Below, one piece after another: positions 22,956 through 31,642 of a DNA stretch of 64,000 bases. Within the stretch, counting starts at the first letter, position 1. The number at the start of each line of letters is the position of its first letter. A program made the translations under genes and the position numbers. Below the pieces are notes generated by a model that ran no database searches, was not told the origin of the DNA, and was given only the letters and a program-made list of their open reading frames with translations. The DNA is from Pseudomonas sp. M30-35 (lineage in GTDB: Bacteria > Pseudomonadota > Gammaproteobacteria > Pseudomonadales > Pseudomonadaceae), in contig NZ_CP020892.1 in assembly GCF_002163625.1 (NCBI RefSeq), positions 1,798,001 to 1,862,000 of the forward strand. Reading direction: 5' to 3'.

Positions 22956-25091
22956 ATGCAAGACCCGGCACAACGCATCCTTAAAGACATCTTTGGCTAT
23001 GACAGTTTTCGCGGCCGTCAGGGCGCGATTATTCAACGTGTAGCCAGCGGTGGTGATGCCCTGGTGCTGATGCCAACGGGCGGCGGCAAGTCGTTGTGCT
23101 TTCAGGTGCCAGCACTGATGCGTGAGGGGTTGGCGGTGGTGGTTTCGCCACTTATCGCCTTGATGGACGATCAGGTCGCAACCCTTGATGAGCTCGGGGT
23201 GGCTGCGGTCGCATTGAACTCAACCTTGAGCAGCGATGCGCAACGCGACATTGCTGACCGGATTCGCCGTGGCGAAGTCAAAATGCTTTATTTGGCACCT
23301 GAACGCTTGGTTCAGCCGCGCATGCTGGCCTTTCTCCAGCGCTTGGATATTGCCCTGTTCGCCATTGATGAGGCGCATTGCGTATCGCAGTGGGGGCATG
23401 ATTTCCGTCCGGAGTACTTGCAATTGGGGCAACTGGCCGAATTTTTCCCGCAGGTACCGCGTATCGCCCTGACGGCGACTGCAGATATGCGCACCCGTGA
23501 AGAAATCATCAACCGTCTGCACCTGCAGGATGCAGAGCGGTTTTTGTCGAGCTTCGACCGGCCTAATATCTTTTACCGGATTGTGCCTAAAGAGCAGCCA
23601 CGCAAACAGCTGCTGGGGTTTCTCGCCGCGCGTAAAGGTGATGCGGGCATCGTCTATTGCTTGTCGCGTAAGAAAGTCGATGAAGTCGCGGCGTTTCTCA
23701 GCGCCCAAGGTTTTCCGGCGTTGCCTTACCACGCAGGCTTGCCCAGCGAGCTGCGTGCCTATCATCAAAAGCGCTTCCTTAATGAGGAAGGCCTGATCAT
23801 GGTCGCAACCATCGCCTTCGGCATGGGCATCGACAAACCTAACGTACGCTTTGTCGCACATCTGGATTTACCCAAGTCACTGGAAGCCTACTATCAGGAA
23901 ACCGGTCGGGCAGGGCGTGATGGTTTGCCCGCCGATGCATGGATGGCTTACGGTCTGCAGGATGTTTTGCTACTCAAGCAAATGCTCAATAACTCCGATG
24001 GGGATGAGCGCCACAAGCGGGTCGAGCAACACAAGCTCGACGCTATGCTGTCACTGTGCGAAGAGACGCGTTGTCGGCGGCAGGTGTTGCTTGGCTATTT
24101 TGATGAGGTTCTCGAAAAGCCCTGTGGGCACTGCGACAACTGCATCGACGGCGTACAAACCTGGGACGCAACCGAGCCTGCGCGGCAGGCGTTGTCGGCT
24201 ATTTACCGCAGCGGTCAGCGTTACGGCGTCGGTCATCTGGTTGATGTGTTGCTGGGACGTGATAACGACAAAGTGCGCAGCCTGGGGCATCAGCACCTAT
24301 CAGTATTTGGTGTTGGCAAGGATCGGGCTGAAAGTGACTGGCGCACCTTGTTCCGCCAATTGGTTGCGCGCGGTCTAGCTGACGTCGATCTTGAGGGCTT
24401 TGGAGGCTTGCGCTTGTCCGACAGCTGCCGGCCACTCTTGCGCGGCGAAGTGCAGCTTCAGCTGCGACGAGACCTTAAACCCCAGCAAAGCGCCAAGGCT
24501 TCAAGCAGCGCCGCCAGCCAGCTTGTGCGAGGCGAGGAGCGTGAGATGTGGGAGGCGCTGCGTACTCTGCGGCGCAAGTTGGCAGAGGAGCATGCGGTAC
24601 CGCCTTACGTTATTTTTCCCGATGCAACCTTGCTTGAAATGCTCCGCAGTCAGCCTGGCAGCCTGAGCGAGATGGCGCAGGTCAGTGGTGTTGGTGCTCG
24701 CAAACTTGAGCGATACGGCAGTGCCTTTTTAGATGTACTCGGTGGCAAGGCCGAAGCGCCGCGGGTGGTCGCCGACATGCGCCATGAGCTAGTCAGCCTG
24801 GCGCGGGCAGGAATGACCCCAGAACAGATCGCCAGCCAGCTGCAATGCGGCACCAAAAGTGTTTACGGCATGCTTGCAGAAGCGATTAGTCGCCAGCAGT
24901 TATCACTTGATCAAGCTCTGGATATACCAGAAGAGCTGCTCGGGGAGGTGCAGGACGCATTTCTTGATGGTGAAGGCGAGCTGCCAGCCGTGACTGAAAT
25001 CAGCCCGTTGTTCAGCGGGCGGATAGAAGAAGGCGTGTTGCACTGTGTACGTGCGGCGCTGCACGCTGAGTTTGAGGGTGGAGCGGAGTAG
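22956..25091 (+). CDS. recQ: ATP-dependent DNA helicase RecQ
   Basis: This 3'-5' DNA helicase acts in recombination and replication-fork repair. With the ATG at 22956 ([15 protein letters not shown]) it is 711 residues long. Helicase motif I is MPTGGGKS (39-46) and motif II is [13 protein letters not shown] (138-150). The RecQ-Ct zinc cysteines fall in the stretch around residues 368-397 (CEETRC ... CGHCDNC), a winged helix follows, and an HRDC domain lies around 529-595. The longer in-frame start at 22920 would add 12 residues and would overlap the TATAAT, so it is unlikely. It is about 100 residues longer than E. coli RecQ because of an extended C-terminal tail. Confidence 0.95.
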   Translation: MQDPAQRILKDIFGYDSFRGRQGAIIQRVASGGDALVLMPTGGGKSLCFQVPALMREGLAVVVSPLIALMDDQVATLDELGVAAVALNSTLSSDAQRDIADRIRRGEVKMLYLAPERLVQPRMLAFLQRLDIALFAIDEAHCVSQWGHDFRPEYLQLGQLAEFFPQVPRIALTATADMRTREEIINRLHLQDAERFLSSFDRPNIFYRIVPKEQPRKQLLGFLAARKGDAGIVYCLSRKKVDEVAAFLSAQGFPALPYHAGLPSELRAYHQKRFLNEEGLIMVATIAFGMGIDKPNVRFVAHLDLPKSLEAYYQETGRAGRDGLPADAWMAYGLQDVLLLKQMLNNSDGDERHKRVEQHKLDAMLSLCEETRCRRQVLLGYFDEVLEKPCGHCDNCIDGVQTWDATEPARQALSAIYRSGQRYGVGHLVDVLLGRDNDKVRSLGHQHLSVFGVGKDRAESDWRTLFRQLVARGLADVDLEGFGGLRLSDSCRPLLRGEVQLQLRRDLKPQQSAKASSSAASQLVRGEEREMWEALRTLRRKLAEEHAVPPYVIFPDATLLEMLRSQPGSLSEMAQVSGVGARKLERYGSAFLDVLGGKAEAPRVVADMRHELVSLARAGMTPEQIASQLQCGTKSVYGMLAEAISRQQLSLDQALDIPEELLGEVQDAFLDGEGELPAVTEISPLFSGRIEEGVLHCVRAALHAEFEGGAE

Positions 25092-25184
25092 CCTCAAAGC
25101 GACATTTGTGTACTGGAATCCACATTTTGGAACATCTTGTAAGCCATTGACAGATATCCAACTTGCTCTGCTGTTGGGGTTATG

Positions 25185-25204
25185 ATTAGCTGACTAATAA
25201 TTAG
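25185..25204. promoter_or_regulatory. Overlapping inverted repeats upstream of the MarR gene
   Basis: ATTAG-CTGA-CTAAT (25185-25198) overlaps CTAAT-A-ATTAG (25194-25204), giving three half-sites in 20 bp just upstream of the MarR-type gene. MarR proteins usually bind such AT-rich palindromes and repress themselves, so this is the natural operator candidate. Confidence 0.5.
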
Positions 25205-25233
25205 TTTTTTATACTTATAAGAGTCGTTCCATC

Positions 25234-25668
25234 ATGTCGTTATCTGATCAACATCGTTTTGCTATGCAAATTGCACAAATGTCACGCGCCTGGCGCGCCG
25301 AGCTGGACCGGCGGTTAGTCGGCCTCGGGCTTTCTCAGGCACGCTGGCTGGTGCTGTTGCACTTGGCCCGTTTTGCTGAGTTGCCGACGCAGCGTGAACT
25401 CGCGCAAAGCGTGGGTGTTGAGGGGCCGACATTGGCACGCTTGCTTGATAGCCTTGAAGCGCAAGGCTTGGTCAGTCGTCAGGCCGTGCCTGAAGATCGT
25501 CGCGCCAAGAAAATTGCCCTTAGCCCGCAAGCTGAACCTTTGATCAAGAAAATCGAAGCGATTTCTACTGAGTTGCGCCAAGAGCTCTTTGCCGGCATCG
25601 ACGAAGAGGAATTGGACCGCTGCCAGCAGGTCCACGCCAAAATTCTGAGCAACTTAGAGCGGCGCTAA
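25234..25668 (+). CDS. MarR family transcriptional regulator (SlyA-like)
   Basis: The 144-residue protein has the winged-helix core LTQRELAQSVGVEGPTL-like recognition helix (about 52-70) and the wing DRRAKKIALS (about 88-97), with flanking dimer helices. The spacing resembles SlyA-type regulators, which respond to phenolic ligands or act as antirepressors. It stands alone, downstream of recQ and upstream of a FimV-like gene. From memory, PAO1 has a MarR gene between recQ and a FimV-like gene (PA3341/PA3340), so this order appears to be ancestral. No target gene is indicated beyond possible self-control. Confidence 0.85.
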   Translation: MSLSDQHRFAMQIAQMSRAWRAELDRRLVGLGLSQARWLVLLHLARFAELPTQRELAQSVGVEGPTLARLLDSLEAQGLVSRQAVPEDRRAKKIALSPQAEPLIKKIEAISTELRQELFAGIDEEELDRCQQVHAKILSNLERR

Positions 25669-26015
25669 ACCTTCCACGTACAAGCATCAGAAGTTGCGAG
25701 CAGCTCACCCACGCCAGTGAGTTGCTCTTGCTGATGGGTACGTTTATTCTGTTAAAACTGTGATGTAGTTCAATTTAATCCGTCGAGCTGATTTTTCTTT
25801 CCTAACCTTGAATCGCTGATGGCAGTTTGCCTTTGATTGTGCTCGGGAGCCTGAAGGCTCCCGAGCACAATGGCTATACTGTTCCTGCAGCCGGGTTGTA
25901 CAGGGGGCGTAACTCCTGATCGAGGATCTATAGCTACAGACAGATTCATTGCACGACAGGTCGCGCGCAATGCGTGGGCGATGAATGCTGAGTTGCTAAG
26001 CGTCAGGGAGAATCC
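25669..26015. other. Gap between marR and the FimV-like gene, with a long perfect hairpin
   Basis: There is no gene in this 347-bp stretch. TTGTGCTCGGGAGCC (25837-25851) and its exact reverse complement (25856-25870) form a 15-bp perfect stem with a TGAA loop. It is not followed by a T-run on either strand, so it may be an RNA stability element, a bidirectional pause site or a protein site rather than a simple terminator. Nothing else is evident apart from an AT-rich stretch around 25750-25800. Confidence 0.75.
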
Positions 26016-28115
26016 ATGTCTCGAGTTCGTCACGTATTGATCGGTCTAGCCTCCAGCTCGGCACTTTATTCCAGTTTTGCAGCTGCACTTGGACTCGGTG
26101 AAATCACCCTGCACTCGGCTTTGAATCAACCACTCGAAGCGGATATCCAACTGCTGCAAGTGGGTGACCTGAATGCGAGTGAAATCAGGGTAAAACTGGC
26201 CTCTGCAGATGCGTTCAGTCGCTCTGGAGTTGAGCGTTTTGTTTTTCTCAATGACCTGAGATTTACCCCGTCACTGGGTAACGGTCGCAATATTATTCGG
26301 GTTACCTCGAATCAAGCTGTGCGCGAGCCATACCTGAACTTTATTGTCGAAGTCTCGCGGCCAAACGGCCAACTGTTGCGTGAGTACACGGTGTTGCTTG
26401 ACCCACCAACTACTCCGGCTTACGGCTCTGCTTCGCCCGCGCCAAGCGGCCAATACAGTGCCCCCGCAGCCACTTCAACTGCAACTCGCGCATCCGTGCC
26501 AGCGCGAGCACAAGGTTATGTGCCTCAGGCACCGAGCGTGACGCCTGCGATTCTGCTCGGCCAAACGCATCAGGTGCGCAGTGGCGAGAGCATGTGGCAG
26601 ATCGCATCTGAATTGCGCAATCAAGGTAGCACTGCTTCGCAGCAGTCCTTGATCAATGATATCTACGCCCTGAATCCGCAGGCGTTTGCCAACGGTGATA
26701 TCAATCGACTTAAAGCTGGGGTTAATTTGCGCCTGCCGGACAGTGCTATTGGCGCATCGGCCAGCAACACAGATCCAGCGCCGGTTAGTGAGTCTGAAGT
26801 ATCAACAAGTGCAGCCACTGCAACTGATAGCCGCACAACGGATGCTGTTGTAAGTGCAAATCAACAAGATACCTCCGGGCAGGCTGAAAGCTTGGCGCAA
26901 ATCCAGCGGCGTCTGGATCTTGAGCTGGCTAGCCAGACCAGCGAGAGTCTGCGACTGCAACAGCGCTTTGCCGAACTGCAAGAACAGGTTAAGGCCTTGC
27001 AAGCTCAAGTCGATGCCAAGGATCAACTGTTGGCTCAATTGCATTCACAAGTAAACGCTGGCCCAGCGTTACAAACTCAGGGTGGTGATCAACCTCAAGT
27101 CATTACGCCCGCGCCGGTAGAGGAGGTTGAGCAGCCAACTGACTGGATGAACTACCTGTATGGCGTTCTCGCGTTATTGTTGGCTGGGTTATTGGTGCTC
27201 TTGTGGCGCTCCAAGCATGAGCAGCCTGCGCCACAAGAGGCATCGGCTGGGTCCGTGGCCAGCAATGAACTGGCACAGCTTGAGCCATCAGAGCCGCTGT
27301 TTCAGCCTGTCTCGACCAGTCGGCCAGCGCTCGCTGTTGCGTCAACCCGTCAGGCAACTGCGGTCGATGCCGTCGAGGGCGCAAATATTTACATCACTTA
27401 TGGTCGTTATCCTGAGGCGGTAAGTTCGTTACGCAAGGCATTGCTGGTTCACCCGGAGCGTCACGATATTCGCTTTCGCTTGCTGGAAGTTCTGGCATTG
27501 CAAGGTGATGCACAAGGCTTTCAGGCCGAGGAGCGCGCTCTGCGTCAGAGCACATTTGCATCTGAGCGCATTGATCAACTGAACGCACGTTATCCGCAAC
27601 TGCTGGACAACCCTGGCTCGGAGCTTGATTTCGATGCCTTAGAACTGGATGAGCTGCCTGAGTCGAAACCCGCGCAGAGCAGTGCAGATGACTATCAACT
27701 CAATCTTGATGATTTGTCGTTGGACGCGGACTGGGATTTGGTCAGCCCATTCCCTGCAAAATCCAAGGCGAAGCCGCTCAAGCCTGAGCACGTTGATATA
27801 GACACCAACTTGCGCGATCTACCCGGTCTCGAAGAGCTGGCGCATGACGATGACGCGTTCGCCACACTGACAGCAGAAAATGATGCGGCGCTTGAGGCCT
27901 GGTTTGAGGATGAGCCGGAGAGATTCCTGACCAATGTCGATGATCTGGCTCACCTCGACAGCAACGCCAGCAATATGACCAAGCTCAATCAAGCGCTGGC
28001 CTACATCGAGCAAGGCAGTATCGAAAGTGCCTGCGACATTCTCAATGAAGTACTCAACGATGGTGATGACAAGCAAAAGCAGGAGGCCCGTGAGCTGCTG
28101 GCTAAGATTGCTTGA
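26016..28115 (+). CDS. FimV-family LysM protein
   Basis: This inner membrane-anchored, peptidoglycan-binding polarity protein has 699 residues. It has a signal peptide followed by the FimV N-terminal domain (ALGLGEITLHSALNQPLEAD, residues 23-42), a LysM domain (QVRSGESMWQIASEL onward, about 187-240), a coiled coil (about 290-345), a membrane helix (WMNYLYGVLALLLAGLLVLL in part, about 371-390), TPR-like segments (about 450-520) and the conserved FimV C-terminal domain (KLNQALAYIEQGSIESACDI). It is shorter than PAO1 FimV (over 900 residues). Its position beside MarR and recQ matches the PAO1 FimV-like paralogue PA3340 rather than fimV itself. A role in cell-pole or type IV pilus assembly is therefore only family-level inference. 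Confidence 0.85.
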   Translation: MSRVRHVLIGLASSSALYSSFAAALGLGEITLHSALNQPLEADIQLLQVGDLNASEIRVKLASADAFSRSGVERFVFLNDLRFTPSLGNGRNIIRVTSNQAVREPYLNFIVEVSRPNGQLLREYTVLLDPPTTPAYGSASPAPSGQYSAPAATSTATRASVPARAQGYVPQAPSVTPAILLGQTHQVRSGESMWQIASELRNQGSTASQQSLINDIYALNPQAFANGDINRLKAGVNLRLPDSAIGASASNTDPAPVSESEVSTSAATATDSRTTDAVVSANQQDTSGQAESLAQIQRRLDLELASQTSESLRLQQRFAELQEQVKALQAQVDAKDQLLAQLHSQVNAGPALQTQGGDQPQVITPAPVEEVEQPTDWMNYLYGVLALLLAGLLVLLWRSKHEQPAPQEASAGSVASNELAQLEPSEPLFQPVSTSRPALAVASTRQATAVDAVEGANIYITYGRYPEAVSSLRKALLVHPERHDIRFRLLEVLALQGDAQGFQAEERALRQSTFASERIDQLNARYPQLLDNPGSELDFDALELDELPESKPAQSSADDYQLNLDDLSLDADWDLVSPFPAKSKAKPLKPEHVDIDTNLRDLPGLEELAHDDDAFATLTAENDAALEAWFEDEPERFLTNVDDLAHLDSNASNMTKLNQALAYIEQGSIESACDILNEVLNDGDDKQKQEARELLAKIA

Positions 28116-28148
28116 GTCGGTGAGCCACAACTGTGCATGATGCCGCTG

Positions 28149-28175
28149 AAGCCAACCTCTGAGAGGCCGGGGCTT
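28149..28175 (+). terminator. Likely terminator of the FimV-like gene
   Basis: AAGCC (28149-28153) pairs with GGCTT (28171-28175) around an inner CCTC-TGA-GAGG hairpin (28156-28166), and the stem runs into TATTA. A second hairpin, AACCGG (28188-28193) with CCGGTT (28200-28205), follows. Confidence 0.55.
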
Positions 28176-28238
28176 TATTACAGATCAAACCGGCTAACAC
28201 CGGTTACTATGGGCTATCCGTGACAGTTGAGAACGACT

Positions 28239-28532
28239 ATGCCTAGCGCAAAACCTGAAATTACCATCACATACTGCACGCAGTGTCAGTGGTTGCTCCG
28301 CTCCGCTTGGCTGGCCCAGGAACTGCTTTCAACCTTCGCCGATGATCTGGCTAAAGTAACCCTTGAGCCTTCGACGGGGGGCGTGTTCAAGATCGTCTGC
28401 AATGGCGTGCAAATCTGGGAGCGCAAGGCCGACGGCGGTTTTCCCGAGGCCAAGGTGCTCAAGCAGCGGGTGCGCGATCAGTTTGATCCGCAGCGCGATC
28501 TCGGCCACAACGATGACCGCAAGATCCACTGA
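28239..28532 (+). CDS. SelT/SelW/SelH-family (Rdx) protein
   Basis: This is a 97-residue small thioredoxin-like protein. TYCTQCQW near residue 14 is the CxxC site corresponding to the Cys-Sec motif of eukaryotic selenoprotein W. The family continues with WLAQELLSTF and GGVFKIVCNG, then IWERKADGGFPEAKVLKQRV. Bacterial members are presumed thiol redox proteins of unknown substrate. The ATG at 28239 is preferred; an in-frame TTG at 28227 would add four residues. The gene faces the EamA transporter gene, ending 25 bp from its stop. Confidence 0.8.
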   Translation: MPSAKPEITITYCTQCQWLLRSAWLAQELLSTFADDLAKVTLEPSTGGVFKIVCNGVQIWERKADGGFPEAKVLKQRVRDQFDPQRDLGHNDDRKIH

Positions 28533-28557
28533 AGTTTTTCAGCAGAGGCAACGCTGC

Positions 28558-29409
28558 TTACTTGGCCTGACGTGCGGACACAACGATTGCCAAGATGATC
28601 AAGGTGCCGCCAGCGAGCATGCGCAAGGTCGGCTGTTCGCTGAATAACCACCACGCAAACGCGATGCCATAGACCGGCTCCAAGGCAAATATCACCGCGG
28701 CGGTACGTGCTTTTATCACGCGTAGGCTGGCTACGAATAAGCTGTGCGCAAGGCCCGTGCAGAACACCCCCAGCAGTGCCAGCCAGAACCAATTGATCAG
28801 ACTGATTTCGGGCAGGTGCTGCCAAGCCATTGGCATAAGCACCAACATGACTGTCAGGTTTTGGCACAGTGCCGCTTTTACCGGGTCCAAGCCTTGGGTG
28901 CTGGCGCGGTTGAGTAGTGATAGCAGCGCAAACAAAAAGCCGGATAACACCGCCCAGAGCAAGCCAACGTTGGTATCACTGCTGAGGTTAAAGTCGGGTG
29001 TTACCAGAATCAAACCAAGGCATACCACACCAACCATCAGGTACTCGATCCTACGGGTGCGCTCCCGAAACAACACGCCTTCGAGAATGACGGTGAAGGC
29101 CGGGAAACTGGCAAAACCAAGAGTTGCGATGGCCACGCCTGAAACTTTCACCGATTCAAAGAAGGTAATCCAATGGCTACCCAGTAATAGCCCGCCAAGT
29201 GCTAATAAACCCAGTTGGCGAGCGCTCGGAAGTTGCCCACGTGACTGGCTCGACAGTTGCGCAAACAAGGCCAGCGCGAGTACCGCAAATACGGCCCTGC
29301 CAGCTGAAATATTCAACGGCGTGGTGGTGGCTAGCTTGCCAAAAATACCTGAAAGGCCGAAGAGCAGGGCGCCCAGGTGAATGGCGAGTAATGCTTTACG
29401 TTCAGTCAT
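28558..29409 (-). CDS. EamA/DMT superfamily exporter
   Basis: The 283-residue protein has ten membrane helices in two homologous EamA halves (about 10-135 and 150-280). The second half carries LEPVYGIAFAWWLFSEQPTLRMLAGGTLIILA, in pieces, as in drug/metabolite transporters. Members export amino acids, purines or other metabolites. The start codon overlaps the stop of the CsaA-like gene by four bases (29406-29409), indicating coupled translation. An AraC-type regulator lies just upstream on the same strand. The substrate is unknown. Confidence 0.82.
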   Translation of the reverse strand: MTERKALLAIHLGALLFGLSGIFGKLATTTPLNISAGRAVFAVLALALFAQLSSQSRGQLPSARQLGLLALGGLLLGSHWITFFESVKVSGVAIATLGFASFPAFTVILEGVLFRERTRRIEYLMVGVVCLGLILVTPDFNLSSDTNVGLLWAVLSGFLFALLSLLNRASTQGLDPVKAALCQNLTVMLVLMPMAWQHLPEISLINWFWLALLGVFCTGLAHSLFVASLRVIKARTAAVIFALEPVYGIAFAWWLFSEQPTLRMLAGGTLIILAIVVSARQAK

Positions 29410-29741
29410 GCCAGGCGTGCACCATTGGCGACGGGTTTGTCGAAGCTTGCCAGCACCACCTTGTTATCGTCGTCGTAAACGCCGGTGACCAACACTTCTG
29501 AGCGAACCCCTGCGATGCGTTTAGCTGCGAAATTACACACGCACAATACTTGGCGGCCGATGAGGTCTTCGACCTGATAATGAGCGGTGATTTGTGCGCT
29601 TGAGGTTTTGATTCCGAGTTCGCCTAGGTCAATTTCGAGTACATATGCAGGCTTGTTTGCCCTGGGATTCGGTGCAGCCGCAATAATGCTGCCGACGCGT
29701 AATTCAATTCGCTCAAAGTCTTGCCATTCAATCTGCTGCAT
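29406..29741 (-). CDS. csaA: CsaA-like tRNA-binding domain protein
   Basis: The 111-residue single-domain OB-fold protein carries the tRNA-binding motifs of CsaA, YgjH and the MetRS C-terminus: IELRVGSI, KTSSAQITAHY, VCNFAAKRIAG and SEVLVTG. CsaA of Bacillus has chaperone-like, secretion-related activity; E. coli YgjH is a structural homologue without an assigned role. It overlaps the downstream EamA gene by four bases, so the two are translationally coupled. That pairing does not explain a function. The dimerising N-terminal residues are present, so the start is likely correct. Confidence 0.8.
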   Translation of the reverse strand: MQQIEWQDFERIELRVGSIIAAAPNPRANKPAYVLEIDLGELGIKTSSAQITAHYQVEDLIGRQVLCVCNFAAKRIAGVRSEVLVTGVYDDDNKVVLASFDKPVANGARLA

Positions 29742-29831
29742 AGCGCCCCCAATTAGTTTCTTCGCGCCATTCTAGAGCGCGCTTCAGAGGGCGTCTGTCG
29801 CAGGAATATTGATTTTTATCTAGCGACTACT

Positions 29832-29873
29832 GTGCGGCCGGCGAGGTGCGGCCGGCTAGGTGTGGCCTGCTTG
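29832..29873. repeat. Short GC-rich 14-bp tandem repeat at the AraC gene 3' end
   Basis: GGTGCGGCCGGCTA and close variants recur about three times with a 14-bp period (TGTGCGGCCGGCGA, GGTGCGGCCGGCTA, GGTGTGGCCTGCTT). The array spans the stop codon region of the AraC-type gene, so repeat slippage could alter its last residues. Confidence 0.7.
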
Positions 29874-30635
29874 GCGTGGCACAGCCTGTGTAGCACGAAT
29901 CGAACGTGCTGTGCAGCCCAGATGGCGCGACAACGCAGCCGTGAAAGCGCTTTGCGATGAGTAGCCAACACGCGCAGCAATTTCACCGACAGCAAGGCTG
30001 CTGCTTAAAAGCATCTGACGGGCCAATTCGAGACGTTGATTGCGCACGTATTCCATGGGTGTCTGGCCGGTTTCAACCAGGAAACGGCTGTGAAAGTGCG
30101 CGGTAGAGAGCCCAGCCAAGCGTGCAAGGTCCGCCACTTGGAGCGGGTGGGCTGCATGCTCATGGATATACCGGTCGATTGCATGCAGGGGCAAGCGGGG
30201 TTCGCTGGCATGCTTGCAAGACTGCTCACTCACAAGGCTTGCAAGCAACAATGCCGCCCCTTGCTCGGCAATCACCGGGTCGTTGATCGGACTGGCTGCC
30301 AGCCAACCAACCAGTTGCCCTTGTGCAGTGTTAAGCGACAGCGCTTGGCTGCTGTCGATCAGTCGTAGGCTAGCGTCAGCATGTGTGCCTAGACGTTCTT
30401 TGAGCCAACGTTCAGAGGGGATATCCAGCACCAGACAATCACTGCCCGCGGGGCTGCCACAGGCATGTTGGGCTGCTGCAGGGACTACCGCCACACAATG
30501 TCGAGTCACCCGGCTACCGACGCCTGCCACTTCGAACTCGAGTTGGCCGTTGAGGCCGAACACTAATTGCGAGTGATCGTGGCTATGGCTCAGCAGGTCA
30601 TGGCTGTAGTGACGCAGTGAAAGTAGCGGCTGCAT
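29856..30635 (-). CDS. AraC family transcriptional regulator with cupin domain
   Basis: The 259-residue protein has an N-terminal cupin-like sensor domain (about 10-90, with HSHDHSQLVFGLNG) and a C-terminal double HTH (about 155-250, with VADLARLAGLSTAHFHSRF and VGEIAARVGYSSQSAFTAAL). It lies upstream of the csaA-eamA pair on the same strand and may control it; regulators of this type often sit beside EamA exporters. The C-terminus falls in a GC-rich 14-bp tandem repeat. No effector can be assigned. Confidence 0.85.
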   Translation of the reverse strand: MQPLLSLRHYSHDLLSHSHDHSQLVFGLNGQLEFEVAGVGSRVTRHCVAVVPAAAQHACGSPAGSDCLVLDIPSERWLKERLGTHADASLRLIDSSQALSLNTAQGQLVGWLAASPINDPVIAEQGAALLLASLVSEQSCKHASEPRLPLHAIDRYIHEHAAHPLQVADLARLAGLSTAHFHSRFLVETGQTPMEYVRNQRLELARQMLLSSSLAVGEIAARVGYSSQSAFTAALSRHLGCTARSIRATQAVPRQAGHT

Positions 30636-30733
30636 ATCAATAGCTCCCTTTTAGGTCGAGCAATAGTATCAGCAGAACCAACATGCCAGCAGAACCAACA
30701 TATCAGCAGGCACGTGAGTGTACGGCTGTGTGT

Positions 30734-30762
30734 TTGTCATTGAATTGAAGTCATAGCGTCAT
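30734..30762 (+). promoter_or_regulatory. Candidate Pho box upstream of plcP
   Basis: Three 7-mers with an 11-bp period occur: TTGTCAT (30734), TTGAAGT (30745) and GCGTCAT (30756). Against the PhoB repeat CTGTCAT they match 6, 3 and 5 of 7 positions, with short AT-rich spacers. The site is 56 bases upstream of the plcP ATG, where phosphate-starvation control is expected for lipid remodelling genes. The middle repeat is weak. Confidence 0.4.
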
Positions 30763-30817
30763 ATTGCGTTCACCGGCCTCAAGCAAGCTCAATAAAACTC
30801 TGCCTGAGGTTGCCGCA

Positions 30818-31642
30818 ATGACAAGTGCACAGTTGATCAAGCCAAGCCAGAAGCAACGTGTCAGGACCTTATGGATCTCTGACGTCCACTTGGGTACACG
30901 TGATTGTCAGGCAGAACACCTGTCAGCCTTCCTCAAGCGTTATCAGGCGGACAAAGTGTATCTGGTTGGCGACATTATCGACGGCTGGAAACTGCGCAGC
31001 GGTGTTTACTGGCCACAGTCGCACAGTAACGTCATTCGGCGGTTGTTGACCATGAGCAAGCGTGGCACGGAAGTGATCTATGTCACCGGCAACCATGACG
31101 AATTTCTACGCCGTTATTCAAAGCTGATTCTTGGCAATATACATCTGGTCGACGAAGCAGAGCATGTCACGGCAGACGGCCGCCGGTTGCTGGTGATTCA
31201 CGGTGATCAGTTCGACGTGATCACGCGTTATCACCGCTGGTTGGCGTTTCTTGGCGATTCAGCTTACGAGTTCACCCTGACGTTGAACCGCTGGTTGAAT
31301 CACTGGCGCCGGCGTTATGGCTACGGTTACTGGTCGCTATCGGCCTACCTCAAGCACAAAGTGAAGAGCGCAGTTAACTTCATCAGTGACTTCGAACAAG
31401 CAATCACCCATGAGTGTGCAAAACGCGGTTTTAACGGCGTGGTTTGCGGGCATATTCACCATGCTGAAATTCGTCCGATGGGTGAAGTCGAGTACATGAA
31501 CTGCGGCGATTGGGTCGAGTCATGCACTGCATTGATCGAACACCTTGACGGGCACATCGAGCTTTATCGTTTGGCTGACGATCAACTGCGTCAGGCGCAG
31601 CAGCGCGCAGAAAATACGCCGGCTGTTGAGCCCGTTGCATGA
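30818..31642 (+). CDS. plcP: PlcP-type phospholipase C (metallophosphoesterase)
   Basis: The 274-residue calcineurin-like phosphoesterase (LpxH-related COG2908) has its motifs in order: DVHLG (23-27), GDIIDGWK, GNHDEFL, IHGDQFD and GHIHHAE. In Sinorhizobium and Pseudomonas this family member, PlcP, removes the head groups of membrane phospholipids under phosphate starvation. The diacylglycerol then feeds a glycosyltransferase. The glycosyltransferase gene overlaps this one by 4 bp (ATGA), which supports PlcP over LpxH-like UDP-diacylglucosamine hydrolase. I use the ATG at 30818 because GAGG lies 9 bases upstream; an upstream in-frame start has no such site. Confidence 0.78.
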   Translation: MTSAQLIKPSQKQRVRTLWISDVHLGTRDCQAEHLSAFLKRYQADKVYLVGDIIDGWKLRSGVYWPQSHSNVIRRLLTMSKRGTEVIYVTGNHDEFLRRYSKLILGNIHLVDEAEHVTADGRRLLVIHGDQFDVITRYHRWLAFLGDSAYEFTLTLNRWLNHWRRRYGYGYWSLSAYLKHKVKSAVNFISDFEQAITHECAKRGFNGVVCGHIHHAEIRPMGEVEYMNCGDWVESCTALIEHLDGHIELYRLADDQLRQAQQRAENTPAVEPVA

